NCBI GenBank assembly: GCA_905207905.1
Contig: CAJLNC010000037.1
Span: forward strand, 1-23,803
DNA from: an uncultured Lachnospiraceae bacterium
GTDB lineage: Bacteria; Bacillota_A; Clostridia; Lachnospirales; Lachnospiraceae
Length of the DNA: 23,803 bases
Direction: 5' to 3'
The position numbers and the translations under genes are program-made. Numbering within the stretch: position 1 is the first letter of the stretch; each line of letters starts with the position of its first letter. A model generated the notes under the pieces. The model did not search any database. It saw only the letters and a program-made list of their open reading frames with translations, and had not been told where the DNA came from. This document shows positions 1 to 7,279 of this stretch, piece by piece.

Positions 1-147
1 TATATATTGATTATAATCGTTTCTCCATCAGTATCTATTTACCCCCCCCCTAAAAAAATCAGTCTCCGAATTGCCTCTCCCTTTCCATTTTTTCTACTTA
101 TTAAAGCCAAAATTAAATACCTTCAGATACCCTTCTCAAATTATTCC

Positions 148-178
148 TTTCATATGTTTAATGACAAAACATATGAAA
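148..178. repeat. Perfect 12-bp inverted repeat, candidate operator
   Basis: TTTCATATGTTT at 148-159 is mirrored exactly by AAACATATGAAA at 167-178, with a 7-base spacer. The symmetry and length fit a dimeric repressor site. The nearest regulator is the DeoR-family gene that starts 255 bases downstream, so autoregulation or control of a gene left of the window is possible. The function is inferred; the symmetry is seen directly. No T-rich tail follows on either strand, so it is not an obvious terminator. Confidence 0.5.
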
Positions 179-314
179 AAATCCCGGTAAAAATAATAAA
201 TCTCATTGCATTCACCAGAAAAACGTTATATACTTTTATTAGTTTTCCATATACTTGTAAAGAATTCCACATTTACTTTATTTATTAAAAATAATCCGTT
301 ATTAAACTCAAGTA

Positions 315-341
315 AAAAGCAGCCCCTCTCAGACTGCTTTT
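315..341. terminator. Terminator-like hairpin, orientation uncertain
   Basis: AAAAGCAG (315-322) pairs with CTGCTTTT (334-341) across an 11-base loop, giving T-runs on the 3' side in both orientations (TTTT on plus, TTTTT on minus). The GC core is only four pairs. It could end a transcript entering from either side; no gene inside the window clearly needs it. Confidence 0.35.
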
Positions 342-391
342 GTCATACTTTGATATTTTTCATTATTTTATATCAAAAAATTATTTTCAAT

Positions 392-397
392 TATAAT
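392..397 (+). promoter_or_regulatory. Candidate -10 element for the DeoR-family gene
   Basis: A perfect TATAAT lies 35 bases before the start codon at 433. I find no good -35 hexamer at 16-18 bases upstream, so the promoter assignment is tentative. A GGGAG ribosome binding site sits 8 bases before the ATG. Confidence 0.35.
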
Positions 398-432
398 CAA
401 TTATTCTTTTTGTTATCGAAGGGAGAACTGTT

Positions 433-1203
433 ATGTTAAAAAGCGAACGTCAGCAATACATATTACAAACAGTAAATGATGAAGGCCGGGCACTTACTAA
501 TGATTTAACTGCCAAGTTTGGAGTATCTGAAGATACCATACGCAAAGATTTCCAGGCTCTCGCCCGAGCCGGAAAGGTTCTGCGCACCCATGGAGGCGTT
601 CTTAAAATACAGGATGAAAATGTGGATCTGAATATAAGGATTTCTCAGCATCCATTAGCCAAAAAAATCCTTGCCAAAGAAGCGATCCATTTGATCACAG
701 ATAAACATGTACTTTTTATTGATGCAGGAAGTACAAATATGTACTTTGCAGAACAACTTCCCAGCGATTACTGCGGCACCATCATTACCAATGATCCTTC
801 CATCGTCTTATGTCTATGCGCTCATAACAATATCAATCTTGTCATGATGGGCGGAACTGTGGATAAAAGCTCACGTTGCATCGCTGGTACTAATGCAATC
901 AGCCAACTTGAAACCCTGAACATAGAATGCTGCCTGTTAGGTGTAGGCGCAATATCCCCCGAAAACGGCATTACCTATCCAACTCAGGAAGAAGCCATCC
1001 TAAAGCAAACAATTGTAAAGCAAAGTAAATGCGTGATTACTATGCCTACTAAAAATAAGCTGGGAAAAATCAACACTTTTTTTGGATGCAACACATCTGA
1101 TATTGATTACCTTATAACTGACGAAACAGATGAAGCAGTTCTTCAGGAATATACACAGTTGGGCATTCACGTCATCTCCGTCCCCTTCCTGGAAACAGAA
1201 TAA
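433..1203 (+). CDS. DeoR/GlpR family transcriptional regulator
   Basis: The 256-residue protein has the family's normal length and layout. An N-terminal winged helix-turn-helix (about residues 1-57) contains the DeoR signature, with the recognition-helix stretch VSEDTIRKDFQAL followed by the wing residues THGGVL. A sugar-phosphate-sensing domain follows (about 75-235), with the phosphate-loop type motif DAGSTN and a later GTNA segment. Members usually repress sugar or nucleoside catabolic operons and release DNA on binding a phosphorylated sugar. No such operon is present here; the next gene is convergent, so the target may lie left of the window or elsewhere. The start is supported by GGGAG 8 bases upstream. 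The effector is unknown. Confidence 0.9.
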   Translation: MLKSERQQYILQTVNDEGRALTNDLTAKFGVSEDTIRKDFQALARAGKVLRTHGGVLKIQDENVDLNIRISQHPLAKKILAKEAIHLITDKHVLFIDAGSTNMYFAEQLPSDYCGTIITNDPSIVLCLCAHNNINLVMMGGTVDKSSRCIAGTNAISQLETLNIECCLLGVGAISPENGITYPTQEEAILKQTIVKQSKCVITMPTKNKLGKINTFFGCNTSDIDYLITDETDEAVLQEYTQLGIHVISVPFLETE

Positions 1204-1216
1204 AGCCACAATTCAA

Positions 1217-1246
1217 AACAGGCGCCCCATTCCCGGTGCGCCTGTT
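1217..1246. terminator. Bidirectional terminator between deoR-type gene and cvpA-type gene
   Basis: AACAGGCGC (1217-1225) and GCGCCTGTT (1238-1246) form a 9-bp perfect stem with a 12-base loop between two convergent genes. On the minus strand the stem runs into TTTTGAATT. On the plus strand the tail is CCTTAGTCTTTCC, a weaker T tract. Position and structure both fit a shared terminator. Confidence 0.7.
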
Positions 1247-1337
1247 CCTTAGTCTTTCCTTATTTCGTTCTTTTCTTATTTGATCCAGTCAGTTCTTCTC
1301 TGCACTTTCTCCCACAGTTTTCCCTGCCGCTTCCTGC

Positions 1338-2228
1338 TCAGATCAGCCCTGAAATGGCTTCCAGCACGATTTTCAAAAACAGGTTGTTCTGGTACATGGG
1401 CTGAAGCACCGTGCTGCTGTTCACCATCTCCATGAGCCGGATTCCCCACTCAGTTCCCGAAAAGGCGGAAATGATCAGGAATATCAGCCACACTACAAAA
1501 AGCCCCTGAAGAATCCCGATAGCCAACCCTCCCAGCCGATTAATAAAATTCAAAATCGGAAGTCTGGCAAAAAGATCCAATGCGGTGATGCCTGTCCAGA
1601 GCACCAGCTGCGCCAGCAGCAGCGCTGCCACAAAAGCCAAAATATTCAGCACAATGTTGGCCAGAAAATGCACCAGATAGCCGCTGAAATCTTCCACATT
1701 CAGTTTACTGTATCCTTCGCTGTTATTATAATTGAGCATGGACTCTTTTAAAAAATCAGGAAGCGGAAGATTTTCTATGAGCTTTGTCTGCTCGATTTTA
1801 GTAAGCCCCAGGCCGCTGCTTTCGGAACTCTGCTCCGGCGCTGCATCCAGATACTGCTGAAAATATTGAGCTGCCAGAGCCTGCAGCTCCTCCTCGCTCA
1901 TATCGTCCACACCGGAGCTGTCCATGCCATACTGTTCCAGAAGGGATTTGATCTCTTTCCGGTTGATCACAGTACCGTTCTCTCCCTGGGTCTGCAGGGA
2001 TGAGGTGACCTGGTTGCCCATCATAGACTGGCACTGCTGCACCACCAACTCATAAATCGGCGTCTCTGTCTTAATAAACTCTGTAATATAAGGAAGGGCG
2101 GCAGATACCAGAAAAAAGGACAGCAGTAAGGATACGATCCCCGCCAGCTTTTTTACCAGCCCTCTTCGCCACCCGCTGGCTGCAAACACCAAAAAAACCC
2201 CAAGTACTATCACTGATAAAACATTCAT
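1338..2228 (-). CDS. CvpA-family membrane protein (long form)
   Basis: The N-terminus (MNVLSVIVLGVFLVFAASGWRRGLVKKL, shown here in part) has the CvpA pattern: a first transmembrane helix followed by a G-x-x-RG-x-xK basic loop. Four hydrophobic segments are visible, two near the N-terminus and two in the second half. About 130 mostly polar residues lie between helices 2 and 3, which makes this 296-residue protein much longer than classical CvpA. CvpA is known from colicin V production and envelope homeostasis; the biochemical role is unclear. I start it at 2228 because AGAGGAG sits just upstream; a longer reading from 2273 would overlap the preceding gene. It is the third gene of the LysM-DUF5711-CvpA operon, 13 bases after its neighbour, which suggests an envelope role. 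Confidence 0.8.
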   Translation of the reverse strand: MNVLSVIVLGVFLVFAASGWRRGLVKKLAGIVSLLLSFFLVSAALPYITEFIKTETPIYELVVQQCQSMMGNQVTSSLQTQGENGTVINRKEIKSLLEQYGMDSSGVDDMSEEELQALAAQYFQQYLDAAPEQSSESSGLGLTKIEQTKLIENLPLPDFLKESMLNYNNSEGYSKLNVEDFSGYLVHFLANIVLNILAFVAALLLAQLVLWTGITALDLFARLPILNFINRLGGLAIGILQGLFVVWLIFLIISAFSGTEWGIRLMEMVNSSTVLQPMYQNNLFLKIVLEAISGLI

Positions 2229-2241
2229 ATCTTTCGCTCCT

Positions 2242-3534
2242 CTAACTGATACGGATCCGGTCCATACTGTCATTGGTAATCACCAGATACCTGCGGTAGC
2301 CCGGCACCTTGCCGAAGTATTCCACCTGTTTTTCATAATCCGTAGCAAAATTCTGCGCCCCTGAGGTACTGTAAACAGTACAATTTTTCGCATCATACAG
2401 CAGTATCTTTCCGCTGTCCATCTTTACTTCCTGATAATCGCAGTCAAACTCCTGCTCCATGGACCGCCTTCCGCTGTAACGGTAAAGCTCCATCCGGTAG
2501 CGGCAGTCCTCTGCCTCGTTGTGAAATACGAAACCCACATACTCCTCATCGTGGAAACTGCTGACAATCTCGCTCTCGAAAGAGACGCTGCGCTTCTCCT
2601 CCAGGGATTCTCCGTCGCCAAACACAGCAAAGCCGTGATCCCAGAGTCCCACCGGAGTGGAACTGTCCGCAAAATAGACTTCCGGAAAAATCTGTCCCGG
2701 ATAATCCAAAATCCCGGTGAGGCAGTTATCTCCATTGGCCAGGCCAGAAGAGAAATCATAAAAAGCGATTCTGCCCTTTAATTCTCCCTGTGCAACTCCC
2801 AGAAAAGACACCATCAATTTTTCCCCATTTTCTGTGATGGCCGCATCCAGAGGATAACCGGAATCTTCCATGGTTGTCTTTACTCCCGCAAGCTTCGTCC
2901 CATTGCAGTCGTAAAGATTTACCCAGGTTACCGGATCATCCTCCTGCACCAAAGCTACCACTCCCTGAGCGGAAACACAGGCCTTCAGCACCGGAAGATC
3001 GGTCTCAAAATTTCCCATAGGGCCTTTTTCGTTCATTACATAAACCTGATTGCCCTGCTGCTCCGCCACTACCATGGTGTTTTTGCAGATATCTATGATG
3101 GGAGACTGCATACTGTAGGCCACGCTCCACTTTGACGTATTGTGGCTGTCCACGCAGAAAACTCCGTCAGGGCTGTATTTGATCACCGAATCCCCCAGCA
3201 TGGCATACTGAGTTCCCGCAATATCCAAACTCTCCGCTGTGGAAGTCACCACATATTCCGTAAAAAGATGGTGGCCGCTATAATACCAAAAGCCTCCGGC
3301 CACCAGCAATACCAGGGCAGCAATGCCTCCGGCCAAATATATCTTTCCGTTTTTTCCCTTAAACCATATAAATTCAGGGCTTTCCTCCCGGGCTTCCCTG
3401 CTGGTGTCATTGGCCTGCATACTGCGGATTTCCAGATCATCGTCCTGATCCTCCTCATCCATGTTCCAGGGCTTTAAAAACGCCAGACGCTTTTTCCAGA
3501 CGCCCATTTTTTCCTTTACTTTCTCTTTATCCAT
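2242..3534 (-). CDS. DUF5711 family protein, single-pass membrane, beta-propeller-like ectodomain
   Basis: The 430-residue protein has a charged cytoplasmic N-terminus (1-62), one transmembrane helix (about 64-85) and a large extracytoplasmic domain. The ectodomain is made of repeating short beta-rich units (for example DSVIKYSPDGVFCVDS, VYVMNEKG, VTWVNLYDCNGTKLAG, GRIAFYDFSSG) that look like blades of a WD40/PQQ-type propeller. I recognise the pattern as DUF5711, for which I know no established function. Its place between a LysM protein and a CvpA-family protein, with short gaps (31 and 13 bases), suggests an envelope assembly or sensing role. The start has AAGGGA 7 bases upstream. No catalytic motif is evident. 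Confidence 0.7.
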   Translation of the reverse strand: MDKEKVKEKMGVWKKRLAFLKPWNMDEEDQDDDLEIRSMQANDTSREAREESPEFIWFKGKNGKIYLAGGIAALVLLVAGGFWYYSGHHLFTEYVVTSTAESLDIAGTQYAMLGDSVIKYSPDGVFCVDSHNTSKWSVAYSMQSPIIDICKNTMVVAEQQGNQVYVMNEKGPMGNFETDLPVLKACVSAQGVVALVQEDDPVTWVNLYDCNGTKLAGVKTTMEDSGYPLDAAITENGEKLMVSFLGVAQGELKGRIAFYDFSSGLANGDNCLTGILDYPGQIFPEVYFADSSTPVGLWDHGFAVFGDGESLEEKRSVSFESEIVSSFHDEEYVGFVFHNEAEDCRYRMELYRYSGRRSMEQEFDCDYQEVKMDSGKILLYDAKNCTVYSTSGAQNFATDYEKQVEYFGKVPGYRRYLVITNDSMDRIRIS

Positions 3535-3565
3535 TCTGCATTCCCTTATTCTCTATTTTCTTCCC

Positions 3566-5209
3566 CTAGGGCAGTACAATTTTCTGACCGGGAACAATAT
3601 GATTCGCATTGTCGATATTATTCATTATGCAAATATCTTCCACTTTGTCAAGTGTTCCGTAGTATTTTTGACTGATATCCGCCAGGGTATCCCCATACTG
3701 AATTGTATAGGAAGCCTGACTCTGGCGGCTACCCACAGAGGCCAGCACCTCATCCACTCTGCCCGGTTCTTCCTGAAGTACTGTGTCCGGACTTTCTGCG
3801 GAATAGTTCCGCTCAGCCAGAGATCTGGAGGTGATGGAAGCGCCGGATTCCTGCAAAAGCTCCTGACCCCCTGCCTGTAAAACCTGCTGGGTCGGATCTC
3901 CTGCTGCCTGGGCGGAAGCCTCTTTGGCCAAATCTCCTGCTGCCTGGGCAGAAGCCTCCTGAACCGGATCCCCGGCCGCCTGGGCGGAAGCCTCTTTGGC
4001 CAAATCTCCTGCGGTCTGAGTGGAAACCTCCTGGGCTAAATCTCCTCCGGTCTGGGCGGAAGCCTCCTGGGCCAAATCTCCTGCGATCTGAGTGGAAACC
4101 TCCTGAGCCAAATCTCCTGCGGTCTGAGCGGAAGCCTCCTGAACCGGATCCCCGGCCGCTTGGGCGGAAGCCTCCTGGGCGGCTCCCTGAGAAGAAAGCT
4201 GCTGTTCCCACCCCCCTCCTGTCTGAACAGAATTTTCCTGACTTTCTTCCTCTCGCTTTCGAAGATCCAGCACCACCGCTTCTCCCTGAGTTCCTGTTTC
4301 CGCCCCGGCCTTAGCTCCTGTATCTGTCTTGGTTCCTGTTTCGTTTCCAGTCTCAGCTTTTGTTTCCGTTCCCATCTCCGTTTGAATTTCCCCAAGGCGT
4401 TGGCTTCCCTCTATAGCTGCCTCAGCCTCCGGCTGGCTCCCCTCCTGGCTGTCTGCCACAAGGCCCTGGGCATTCACCCCTTGGGTTGTATCCGATCTGG
4501 ACATGGTGGCCAATACCTTTTCCATCTCTTTCATTTTATCATAATTACGGATGATGGTGACTCCCAGCATAAGGAAGGTCAGCACCGCAAAGGAACCTGC
4601 CAGGTAACGCGTGCCTCCCTGATGTTTCCTGACTGCCTTTTCCTTTATTTTTTCCCGAAAACTTGCAATAGCCTTGTCCGGAACCTCCTCTTCTCCCTCC
4701 ACCTTTTCCGGTTCTGAAAACTCTGCCATATATTTCTGCATCTGAGGATTTCTTTCATAAAAAACAAAGTATCCCTTCAGACGCTGATACTGTTTTTCTT
4801 CTGACCAATAGACCGTATCCTCCTCTTCCTGCAGATGATAAATCACCAGCGGCGGCCCGGGCAAACGCTCCGCAATCTCCTTTAATTTTTCCTCTTCCAG
4901 CGTCCCCAGCACAAAGTATCCCGCCATATCCAATTCCGGGAAAAATCTGGCGCGCTCCGCCTCCAGCTTCTCCCAGCGCTCCATCTCCTCCAGAGACTCC
5001 TCCAACAGCAGCGCTCCCTTGATAAATACATAGGTTCCCTGCTCATCCTGCTCTTTTTTTCCCATAAGGATTCCTGCCCAGCCTTCAGGATTTTTTCTGG
5101 CTTTTTTCTGAATGAATGTCATCACATAGTCTTCCAGATACACCTTTTTATCCTGCTGCACTTCACCTATCTGACGTATGTTTCTGGGCAATACCATTTC
5201 ACTTTTCAT
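3566..5209 (-). CDS. LysM-domain membrane protein with repeat-rich stalk and MPN-like N-terminal domain
   Basis: The 547-residue protein has four parts. Residues about 22-157 form a cytoplasmic alpha/beta domain whose string of segments (EGWAGILMG, TYVFIKGAL, FFPELDMAGYFVLG) resembles a JAB1/MPN fold without the HxH metal motif; this is my inference. A transmembrane helix follows at about 202-220. Residues 240-490 are low-complexity, with a T/G/E/K-rich section and eight 12-residue repeats (344-439). Residues 500-546 are a clear LysM domain (YTIQYGDTLADISQKYYG to VPGQKIVLP) expected to bind peptidoglycan outside the cell. It is first in the operon with DUF5711 and CvpA-family genes. AAGGAG 8 bases before the ATG supports the start. 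It probably links a cytoplasmic domain to the wall. Confidence 0.8.
   Translation of the reverse strand: MKSEMVLPRNIRQIGEVQQDKKVYLEDYVMTFIQKKARKNPEGWAGILMGKKEQDEQGTYVFIKGALLLEESLEEMERWEKLEAERARFFPELDMAGYFVLGTLEEEKLKEIAERLPGPPLVIYHLQEEEDTVYWSEEKQYQRLKGYFVFYERNPQMQKYMAEFSEPEKVEGEEEVPDKAIASFREKIKEKAVRKHQGGTRYLAGSFAVLTFLMLGVTIIRNYDKMKEMEKVLATMSRSDTTQGVNAQGLVADSQEGSQPEAEAAIEGSQRLGEIQTEMGTETKAETGNETGTKTDTGAKAGAETGTQGEAVVLDLRKREEESQENSVQTGGGWEQQLSSQGAAQEASAQAAGDPVQEASAQTAGDLAQEVSTQIAGDLAQEASAQTGGDLAQEVSTQTAGDLAKEASAQAAGDPVQEASAQAAGDLAKEASAQAAGDPTQQVLQAGGQELLQESGASITSRSLAERNYSAESPDTVLQEEPGRVDEVLASVGSRQSQASYTIQYGDTLADISQKYYGTLDKVEDICIMNNIDNANHIVPGQKIVLP
3893..4180 (-). repeat. Eight tandem 36-bp coding repeats in the LysM protein
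   Basis: Residues 344-439 are eight in-frame units of 12 residues with the consensus (A/V)(Q/K)E(A/V)S(A/T)Q(A/T)AGD(L/P). The DNA units are 36 bp and differ by a few substitutions, so they diverged after amplification or were mixed by recombination. The array lies in the extracytoplasmic stalk between the membrane helix and the LysM domain and probably acts as a spacer. Copy number may vary between strains. Confidence 0.85.
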
Positions 5210-5559
5210 ACAAACACTCCTTTAGCGTCAGTCTCCGGCGTTCTCCCGGCCAGATCCAAAGCTCCCCAAATTGATACAGTACATCTTATTAGATTTGTCC
5301 TGCAAAATTTAGTATTTTCTGTGTTTTTGTGAAAAGAATCGTTCGACATTTTTCTCTGAATCATTACAGTATACTTTTCTGAAAACAGGGATATACTTAA
5401 GAAAGCTCAATTATTAAAGGCTCTGCCTCCCGGTTTCAAAAGGCTTTCCTGCCTTTAATGTTTAGCTGTTTTCAAAGACTTCTTAACTCCGAAATGTGGG
5501 ACTGCTGCAAAATGGCTCCGGCATAGGAGGACTTATCATCAAGAAAATGGAGATTCGCC
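5210..5559. other. Divergent intergenic region between LysM operon and yyaC
   Basis: The region holds no convincing gene. On the minus strand TTCACA and TAAATT separated by 16 bases (around 5307-5335) could be a weak promoter for the LysM operon. A TGTCGAA heptamer on the minus strand (5342-5348) matches the core of the Spo0A box. ATTAAAGGC (5413-5421) and GCCTTTAAT (5451-5459) form a 9-bp inverted repeat upstream of yyaC. I could not find a clean sigma-F, sigma-G or sigma-A promoter for yyaC. Confidence 0.4.
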
Positions 5560-6171
5560 ATGAAAACTTCCCCTGTTTATTATATCAACAGCAAAAACAA
5601 GAATGCCTCCTGGCAGCTTGGCTGCCGCCTCTCCTCTCTGGTACAGCCTCTTGCCCTGGCCAGAGAAACTCCTGTCATTCTCTGTATCGGTACCGACCGG
5701 GTTACCGGAGACAGCTTAGGTCCTTTTGTAGGCACTTTTCTGTCCGCCTACGCCACCAGCCGGGAGCTTCCAGTCTATGGAACCCTCAATGCCCCCATCC
5801 ACGCCCTGAATCTCTCCGATGCCTGCCGGCAAATCAAAAAAAAGCACCCACGCAGCCCCATCGTTGCAGTGGATGCCTCTCTCGGCACAAAAAAACATTT
5901 AGGTTATATTACTATTGGCTCCGGCAGTTTAAAACCCGGTGCAGGAGTTCAGAAAAATCTCACTGCCATTGGGGATATCTTTATCACCGGCATTATCAAT
6001 ACAGCTGTGCCTGAAGCCCAGGCAGCTTTGCAGAACACCCGGATCTCTGCTGTGGCCAGCCTGGCCTGCTGTATTGCCCATGGGATTCTTTATGCCTGCA
6101 GCCCTGCTCAGCTGGTAGCCGCCTCAGACGATCGTTTTTCTTCTGCCAGGGAAGAACTGCCTACAATGTGA
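5560..6171 (+). CDS. yyaC: Spore protease YyaC-like protein (DUF1256)
   Basis: The 203-residue protein matches the YyaC/DUF1256 family in length and pattern. It has the motif [14 protein letters not shown] near residue 43, then [19 protein letters not shown] and a [14 protein letters not shown] segment. The fold is related to hydrogenase-maturation and GPR-type proteases, and family members are tied to sporulation. GPR-like proteolytic activity is inferred from the family, not shown by this sequence. GGAG lies 7-8 bases before the ATG. It stands alone on the plus strand between two minus-strand operons, which fits a separately timed sporulation gene. Its last 11 bases overlap the 3' end of recR in convergent orientation. 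Confidence 0.85.
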   Translation: MKTSPVYYINSKNKNASWQLGCRLSSLVQPLALARETPVILCIGTDRVTGDSLGPFVGTFLSAYATSRELPVYGTLNAPIHALNLSDACRQIKKKHPRSPIVAVDASLGTKKHLGYITIGSGSLKPGAGVQKNLTAIGDIFITGIINTAVPEAQAALQNTRISAVASLACCIAHGILYACSPAQLVAASDDRFSSAREELPTM

Positions 6172-6757
6172 TTCTTCCCTCCAAAGCCCGCAGCAAGGTT
6201 ACCTCGTCAATGTACTCTAAATCCCCTCCCACCGGAACGCCGCTGGCGATTCTGGTGATCTTGATTCCTGTGGGCTTGATCAGCTTGCTGATGTACATGG
6301 CTGTGGTCTCTCCCTCCAGACTGGAATTGGTGGCTATAATCACTTCCTCCACATCCCCCTGAAGCCGGTGCATCAACTCCTTCAGCTTAATATCTCCAGG
6401 CCCAATGCCAAGCAGAGGAGAGATGGCTCCGTGAAGCACATGATAGACTCCCTCGTATTTTCCGGTCTTTTCATAAGCCGCCAAATCTCTGGAACTTTCC
6501 ACCACCATAATGGTCTTTTTATCCCGGTTGGGATTGCTGCAGATGGGACAAAGTTCCTGATCTGTCAAGGTGCAGCATTCTTTGCAGTAGCAGATATGCT
6601 CTCGTGCCTCCAGGATGGCCCCTGCCAGCTTCTGCACCTGCTCTTTCGGCATATTCACAATATGAAAGGCCAGCCGCTGTGCCGACTTTCCGCCTATGCC
6701 TGGAAGGGATGAGAGCTGTTCGATCAGCTTTGTGATCTGACTTCCGTAATAATCCAT
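6161..6757 (-). CDS. recR: Recombination mediator RecR
   Basis: The 198-residue protein is the usual RecR length. It has a helix-hairpin-helix (residues about 17-30, [14 protein letters not shown]), a four-cysteine zinc finger (C58, C61, C70, C73), a Toprim domain beginning at [14 protein letters not shown], and the conserved C-terminal block [18 protein letters not shown]. RecR acts with RecO (and RecF) to load RecA on SSB-coated single-stranded DNA in gap repair. It is the last gene of dnaX-ybaB-recR, the standard Firmicutes order. The start has GGAG about 9 bases upstream. A strong hairpin lies between ybaB and recR, so its expression may be separately tuned. The 3' end overlaps yyaC by 11 bases. 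Confidence 0.97.
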   Translation of the reverse strand: MDYYGSQITKLIEQLSSLPGIGGKSAQRLAFHIVNMPKEQVQKLAGAILEAREHICYCKECCTLTDQELCPICSNPNRDKKTIMVVESSRDLAAYEKTGKYEGVYHVLHGAISPLLGIGPGDIKLKELMHRLQGDVEEVIIATNSSLEGETTAMYISKLIKPTGIKITRIASGVPVGGDLEYIDEVTLLRALEGRITL

Positions 6758-6794
6758 GTTTTATCACTCCAATCAGAAAGTACCACACCCAAAA

Positions 6795-6840
6795 CAGCAT
6801 CCGTGTACATAGAACAACACGCCTACGTATACGGATGCTG
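6795..6840 (-). repeat. 18-bp stem-loop in the ybaB-recR gap
   Basis: The arms 6795-6812 and 6823-6840 are inverted repeats matching at 16 of 18 positions, with a 10-base loop; one of the two differences allows a G-U pair. On the transcribed minus strand the stem is followed by TTTTGGG, so it could be a partial terminator or a processing or stability element 38 bases before recR. Paired substitution pattern and length make chance unlikely. It might also be a copy of a dispersed palindromic repeat. Confidence 0.55.
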
Positions 6841-6898
6841 GGGGCGCTATAATACTCTGAGATTTCTTTTTCTGTTACCCGTTCAATTCCCGGCTCTA

Positions 6899-7252
6899 TC
6901 AAAAACCGAAGCCGCCTCCCAGACCGCCCAGTCCTCCGGTGAGCTTGGACATGGCAGAGGACGCCTCCTCCTCCACTTTCCTGAACGCCTCGTTGGTGGC
7001 TGCCACAATCAGATCCTCCAGCATCTCAATATCATCCGGATCCACCACTTCCTCCGATAGCTTCACACTCGTCACAAGACGCTTGCCGGAAACCGTCACC
7101 TCCACAGCTCCACCACCTGCAGTGGCTGTAAATTCCTTTTCTTCCAGCGCTTTCTGATTCTCCTCCATCTGCTTTTGCATCTTCTGAGCCTGCTTCATTA
7201 GATTATTCATGTTGCCGGGCATACCTCCCGGAAATCCTCCACGCTTTGCCAT
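6899..7252 (-). CDS. YbaB/EbfC family nucleoid-associated protein
   Basis: The 117-residue protein shows the YbaB/EbfC pattern: a G/M-rich start, the coiled-coil NLMKQAQKMQKQMEENQKAL, a central beta segment (AGGGAVEVTVSGK), the conserved VDPDDIEMLEDLIVAATNEA helix, and a Gly-rich tail. The family forms tweezer-like dimers that bind DNA and is almost always encoded between dnaX and recR, as here. GGAGG lies 9 bases before the ATG. It follows dnaX by 27 bases and is surely cotranscribed with it. No unusual residue is seen. Confidence 0.95.
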   Translation of the reverse strand: MAKRGGFPGGMPGNMNNLMKQAQKMQKQMEENQKALEEKEFTATAGGGAVEVTVSGKRLVTSVKLSEEVVDPDDIEMLEDLIVAATNEAFRKVEEEASSAMSKLTGGLGGLGGGFGF

Positions 7253-7279
7253 TTTTCTTATCCTCCTAATATATTCTTC

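Larger units (their letters stand above)
1..432. other. AT-rich intergenic region upstream of deoR-type gene
   Basis: I see no credible gene here: the short open frames have AT-driven low-complexity translations and no ribosome binding site. The stretch is clearly more AT-rich than the rest of the window. It contains a perfect 12-bp inverted repeat (148-178), a terminator-like hairpin (315-341) and a TATAAT hexamer (392-397) upstream of the regulator gene. The region is cut by the window edge, so a gene left of it could be regulated from here. Confidence 0.6.

Noticed and set aside
7..439. Two open frames of 77-93 codons in the AT-rich left end
   Set aside because: Their composition is that of AT-rich non-coding DNA, they lack ribosome binding sites, and they overlap the inverted repeats and the deoR leader.
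3813..4395. Arg/Gly/Ser-rich frames over the LysM repeats
   Set aside because: A 36-bp repeat with no stop in any frame keeps the other frames open. The LysM frame has the ribosome site, membrane helix and LysM domain.
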